A stretch of DNA of 6,789 nt from an uncultured Acidobacteriota bacterium (GTDB taxonomy: Bacteria; Acidobacteriota; Thermoanaerobaculia; UBA5066), in assembly GCA_937902605.1 (NCBI GenBank), contig CALFNC010000491.1, positions 1 through 6,789 on the forward strand. The letters are read 5' to 3'. The position numbers and the translations under genes are program-made. Of this stretch, positions 6,025 to 6,789 are shown in pieces. Below the pieces are notes generated by a model. That model saw nothing but the letters and a program-made list of their open reading frames with translations, was not told where the DNA came from and searched no databases. Positions within the stretch are counted from its first letter, which is position 1, and every line of letters starts with the position of its first letter.

Positions 6025-6789
6025 ATGCCCCCGCTTCCCGCTCTCGTCGCCCCTCTCGACCTCCTCCGGGCCACCCTGCCGAGGGAGGTCGCCTCTTGGG
6101 TCTCGAGCGCCCGGGAGCTTCCCCGTCCCCGGGGGGAGGAGCGGATGCCGACCAGCCTCTTCGGCTTCGACACCCTCCTCGAGGGGGGACTCCCCAAGGG
6201 GAAGTTGGTTGAGCTGACGGGGCGCCCGTCGGGCGGCCGCTTCTCCGTGGCGATGGCCGCCTTGGCGGTGGCGACCGGGATGGGGGAAACGGCGGCTCTC
6301 GTCGACCTGGGCGACCACCTTGACCCGAAGCTCGCCGCGGCCGCCGGCGTCGACCTCCCCCGACTCCTCTGGCTCCGCCCCCGCAGGTTCCGCGAGGCGC
6401 TGGAGGCGGCTGAGATCGCGGCCGGGACTGGCTTCGCCCTCCTCGTCCTCGACCTCGGCCTCTCCCTTCGGCTTCCGCGTGGACTGGACGCCGCCCCCTG
6501 GCTCCGGCTCGCCCGGCTAGCCGGGGTCCACGGGACCGCCCTCCTCGTCTCCACCCCCTTCCCGCTGACTGGACTCGCCGCCGAGGCGGTGATCCGGGTC
6601 GGCCGGGGGAGGATCGGATTCCGAGGAATCGCGGGGACCCTCCTCCTGGAGAAGCAGAGGCATCGGAAGCCGGGAGAAACCTCCTCGCTAACGCTCAGCT
6701 TCGACTGGAGCATTCCTGGAAAACCCGATCGTCAGGTTTTCCAGGAATGCTCCAGCGAACGGCAACATGTATCGGGGGAACCCGGCACC
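6025..6789 (+). CDS. imuA: ImuA/RecA-like protein of the translesion-synthesis cassette, cut by window edge
   Basis: An open frame of 255 codons runs to the right edge with no stop. After an N-terminal helix (about 5-40) it shows the RecA-like core typical of ImuA: LFGFDTLLEGGLPKGKLVEL (45-64), a P-loop position TGRPSGGRFS (65-74), a Walker-B-like strand AALVDLGDHLDP (90-101), then GVDLPRLLWLRP (108-119) and FALLVLDLG (137-145). ImuA-type proteins work with the inactive Y-family polymerase ImuB and DnaE2 in damage-induced mutagenesis; those genes would lie beyond the edge. The P-loop lysine is replaced by Arg72, so ATP hydrolysis is doubtful. The ATG at 6025 keeps the family's N-terminal helix but has no ribosome site; the in-frame ATG at 6145 has a strong one. 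The last about 28 residues (after LTLSF) look unlike the family and span a perfect palindrome. The family call is by motif recognition only. Confidence 0.7.
   Translation, partial: MPPLPALVAPLDLLRATLPREVASWVSSARELPRPRGEERMPTSLFGFDTLLEGGLPKGKLVELTGRPSGGRFSVAMAALAVATGMGETAALVDLGDHLDPKLAAAAGVDLPRLLWLRPRRFREALEAAEIAAGTGFALLVLDLGLSLRLPRGLDAAPWLRLARLAGVHGTALLVSTPFPLTGLAAEAVIRVGRGRIGFRGIAGTLLLEKQRHRKPGETSSLTLSFDWSIPGKPDRQVFQECSSERQHVSGEPGT
6135..6141 (+). promoter_or_regulatory. Strong Shine-Dalgarno before the internal ATG at 6145
   Basis: GGAGGAG lies only 3 nt before an in-frame ATG (Met41 of the long form), at the point where the RecA-like core begins. It could mark the real start, or a second shorter product, or simply encode Gly-Glu-Glu in this GC-rich gene. 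Confidence 0.35.
6705..6755. repeat. Perfect inverted repeat, 21-bp arms, 9-nt loop
   Basis: The arm 6705-6725 (begins CTGGAGCATTCC, ends AAAACC) is the exact reverse complement of 6735-6755. The loop is CGATCGTCA. It lies inside the open frame of the ImuA-like gene and encodes WSIPGKPDRQVFQECSS. Its base composition is more A/T-rich than the surroundings. It could be a REP-like or miniature mobile element, a transcription-stopping hairpin near the real gene end, or a protein-binding site. No second copy occurs in the window. Confidence 0.85.

Noticed and set aside
4919..6217. Long plus-strand open frame of 432 codons across etfA, etfB and the divergent gap
   Set aside because: It is antisense to two certain genes, is rich in Arg/Gly/Asp shadows of GC-biased codons, and crosses a control region and another gene in a different frame.
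6705..6755. Palindrome as an integron attC site or intrinsic terminator
   Set aside because: The arms are perfect and lack the attC core ends, no T-run follows the stem, and the reading frame passes straight through it.
6767..6789. ATG in another frame near the right edge as a possible start of imuB
   Set aside because: Only seven codons are visible, there is no ribosome site, and the ImuA-like frame is still open; it cannot be judged from this window.

Overview
The window is a GC-rich stretch of bacterial chromosome with strong G/C bias at codon third positions. It holds five protein genes, two of them cut by the window ends. Gene content and the style of the secreted protein are compatible with an aerobic or respiring Gram-negative lineage such as Acidobacteriota, but nothing here proves the taxon. 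No tRNA, rRNA, CRISPR array, transposase or phage gene was seen.

Layout. (1) Positions 1-2034, minus strand: a membrane-anchored iron-sulfur oxidoreductase, open to the left edge. It has an NarI-like haem-b membrane part, two [4Fe-4S] ferredoxin motifs and two HdrD/CCG domains, the architecture of ETF:(methyl)menaquinone oxidoreductase (EMO). (2) Positions 2147-3964, plus strand: a secreted protein with a signal peptide, an N-terminal domain of unknown type and a duplicated pair of Ig-like modules (A-B-A-B). (3) Positions 3965-4074: a convergent gap with two GC-rich hairpins. (4) Positions 5854-4075, minus strand: etfB-etfA, a tight two-gene operon for electron-transfer flavoprotein. (5) Positions 5855-6024: a divergent control region containing an operator-like dyad close to the FadR box of Bacillus fatty-acid-degradation genes, and a separate helically phased direct repeat facing the next gene. 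(6) Positions 6025-6789, plus strand: an ImuA/RecA-like protein of the mutagenic translesion-synthesis cassette, open to the right edge, with a perfect 21-bp-arm palindrome in its 3' part.

How the genes fit together. Acyl-CoA dehydrogenases reduce EtfAB, and the iron-sulfur membrane protein is the likely acceptor that passes the electrons to the quinone pool. The genes would form one electron route from beta-oxidation to the respiratory chain. Here the usual same-strand neighbourhood is split by the oppositely oriented secreted-protein gene, so the membrane enzyme must have its own promoter. The secreted protein and the ImuA-like gene look functionally unrelated to that route.
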